15,257 nucleotides of DNA from Anaerolineae bacterium (lineage in GTDB: Bacteria; Chloroflexota; Anaerolineae; B4-G1; SLSP01): contig JAGHDT010000152.1 in assembly GCA_021159805.1 (NCBI GenBank), positions 1-15,257 of the forward strand. The letters are read 5' to 3'. Shown one piece after another: positions 14,591 to 15,257 of this stretch. Position numbers and translations under genes: made by a program. Within the stretch, counting starts at the first letter, position 1; each line of letters begins with the position of its first letter. The notes under the pieces are model-generated. The model had not been told where the DNA came from and made no database searches. It was given only the letters and a program-made list of their open reading frames with translations.

Positions 14591-14618
14591 ATCATACCAT
14601 AATCGATGTGGATGGCAA
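14591..14618 (-). promoter_or_regulatory. Promoter of the RNA candidate
   Basis: On the minus strand TTGCCA (14613-14618), a 16-base spacer and TATGAT (14591-14596), with TGG directly before the -10, match consensus at five of six positions in each box and carry an extended -10. The design is nearly the same as the rpsO promoter. The expected start is near 14584. Confidence 0.6.
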
Positions 14619-14642
14619 GGAGCGTGCCTCGTCAGAGCGTAT

Positions 14643-14665
14643 GCCCTGGCAGCCACCGCCAGGGC
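14643..14665 (-). terminator. 3' hairpin after the dipeptidase gene
   Basis: GCCCTGGC and GCCAGGGC form a perfect eight-pair stem with a seven-base loop, 66 bases after the dipeptidase stop on the minus strand and before the RNA promoter. No T-run follows. A terminator or transcript-end role is inferred from position. Confidence 0.4.
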
Positions 14666-14730
14666 GGTGATAGGCAACATGGCCAATTGCGGGCCCCAGC
14701 TGCTCCTTGACGAGCGAAACGGAGGCGATG

Positions 14731-15257
14731 CTAGAATGCAGCCAGCACGGTGCGCATCACACGCAGCCAGTTCCCGCTAAGGATGGCTTCGGTGTCGGAC
14801 GCCGCGTAACCGCGTGCGCGGAGCTGATCCCCAATCCTGTACAGGTCAGCGGCGGAATCCAGCTCTGCGGGGACTGAGTCCCGCCCGAAGCCCCCGTCGA
14901 AATCGGAGCCGATGCCCACGGAGGCAGCGTGACCGGTTATCTGGCAGATATGGTCGATGGCCTCGACGAGCCGGGACAGCGGCACGCGCCGCAGTCCCGG
15001 ATACCACTCGGGATCGAGAAAGCGGTTGTAGGCCACCACGCCGACAACACCCTCGCGGTCTGCAATATGGAGAATCATGTCATCCGAGAGTTGTCGTGGT
15101 GTGTTCACAAAGGCGCGTGGGTTGCCATGTGTGGCGACGATGGGGCCGGGATAGCGATCGAGCACTGTGAGGGCGGCTTCATCCCAGAGATGGCTGATGT
15201 CCAGCATGAGGTTGTAGTCGGACATCGCGTCCACCAGGGCTTTGCCCTCATCAGTCA
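14731..15257 (-). CDS. Membrane dipeptidase, peptidase family M19 (partial, 3' part)
   Basis: This is the C-terminal part of a zinc dipeptidase of the renal dipeptidase family, which hydrolyses dipeptides (often with a D-residue at the second position). The 5' part lies beyond the window; about 174 codons are present. Family features are MLDISHLWDEA and VATHGNPRAF, whose histidines (codons at 15190-15192 and 15127-15129) match the two zinc-ligand histidines of the second half of the site, and IGSDFDGGFG with the substrate-binding acidic residue. The C-terminal GNWLRVMRTVL, preceded by EAILSGN, is the typical M19 ending (GGNxLRV). The reading frame is intact up to the edge. The N-terminal HxD metal motif and any signal peptide cannot be seen. 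Substrate preference is unknown. Confidence 0.92.
   Translation of the reverse strand, partial: TDEGKALVDAMSDYNLMLDISHLWDEAALTVLDRYPGPIVATHGNPRAFVNTPRQLSDDMILHIADREGVVGVVAYNRFLDPEWYPGLRRVPLSRLVEAIDHICQITGHAASVGIGSDFDGGFGRDSVPAELDSAADLYRIGDQLRARGYAASDTEAILSGNWLRVMRTVLAAF

Overview
The window is about 15.3 kb of dense bacterial chromosome with a moderately high GC content. All the recognisable genes are housekeeping or quality-control genes. A ClpC-type double AAA+ unfoldase with an LGF ClpP-docking tripeptide, GTG starts and AGGAGG-type ribosome sites rule out a typical enteric bacterium. The combination of RlmE, a Rad50-type ATPase, ClpC and an M19 dipeptidase is compatible with Chloroflexota or a similar deep lineage. 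That placement is an inference; the sequence alone does not prove it.

Layout. (1) 62-4777, plus strand: a tight run of hflX (ribosome-splitting GTPase), rlmE/ftsJ (23S rRNA 2'-O-methyltransferase) and a rad50/sbcC-like zinc-hook ATPase, closed by a hairpin. (2) 4823-5135: the right-hand remnant of an IS3-family insertion sequence, wedged between convergent genes. (3) 5172-6404, minus strand: an RlmD/TrmA-family 23S rRNA uridine methyltransferase with a structured leader. (4) 6547-9613, plus strand: a strong extended -10 promoter, rpsO, a 264-base spacer full of RNA hairpins, pnp, and a 59-residue unrecognised small gene, closed by a 28-base perfect palindrome. (5) 9655-12344: clpC with its own promoter and 3' hairpin. 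(6) 12455-14319, minus strand: a metallo-beta-lactamase-fold hydrolase followed by a XerC/D-type tyrosine recombinase, from a good sigma-70 promoter. (7) 14371-14618, minus strand: a probable structured non-coding RNA with its own promoter, a pseudoknot-capable fold and a terminator. (8) 14731-end, minus strand: the 3' part of an M19 membrane dipeptidase.

Functional theme. HflX and RlmE both act on the 50S subunit and are heat-linked in E. coli. RlmD-type enzymes also modify 23S rRNA. S15 and PNPase form the classic rpsO-pnp pair linking ribosome supply to RNA decay. ClpC handles damaged protein. No defence system, prophage, CRISPR array, rRNA or tRNA was seen. The least explained parts are the RNA candidate at 14371-14584, the hairpin-rich rpsO-pnp spacer and the small gene after pnp.
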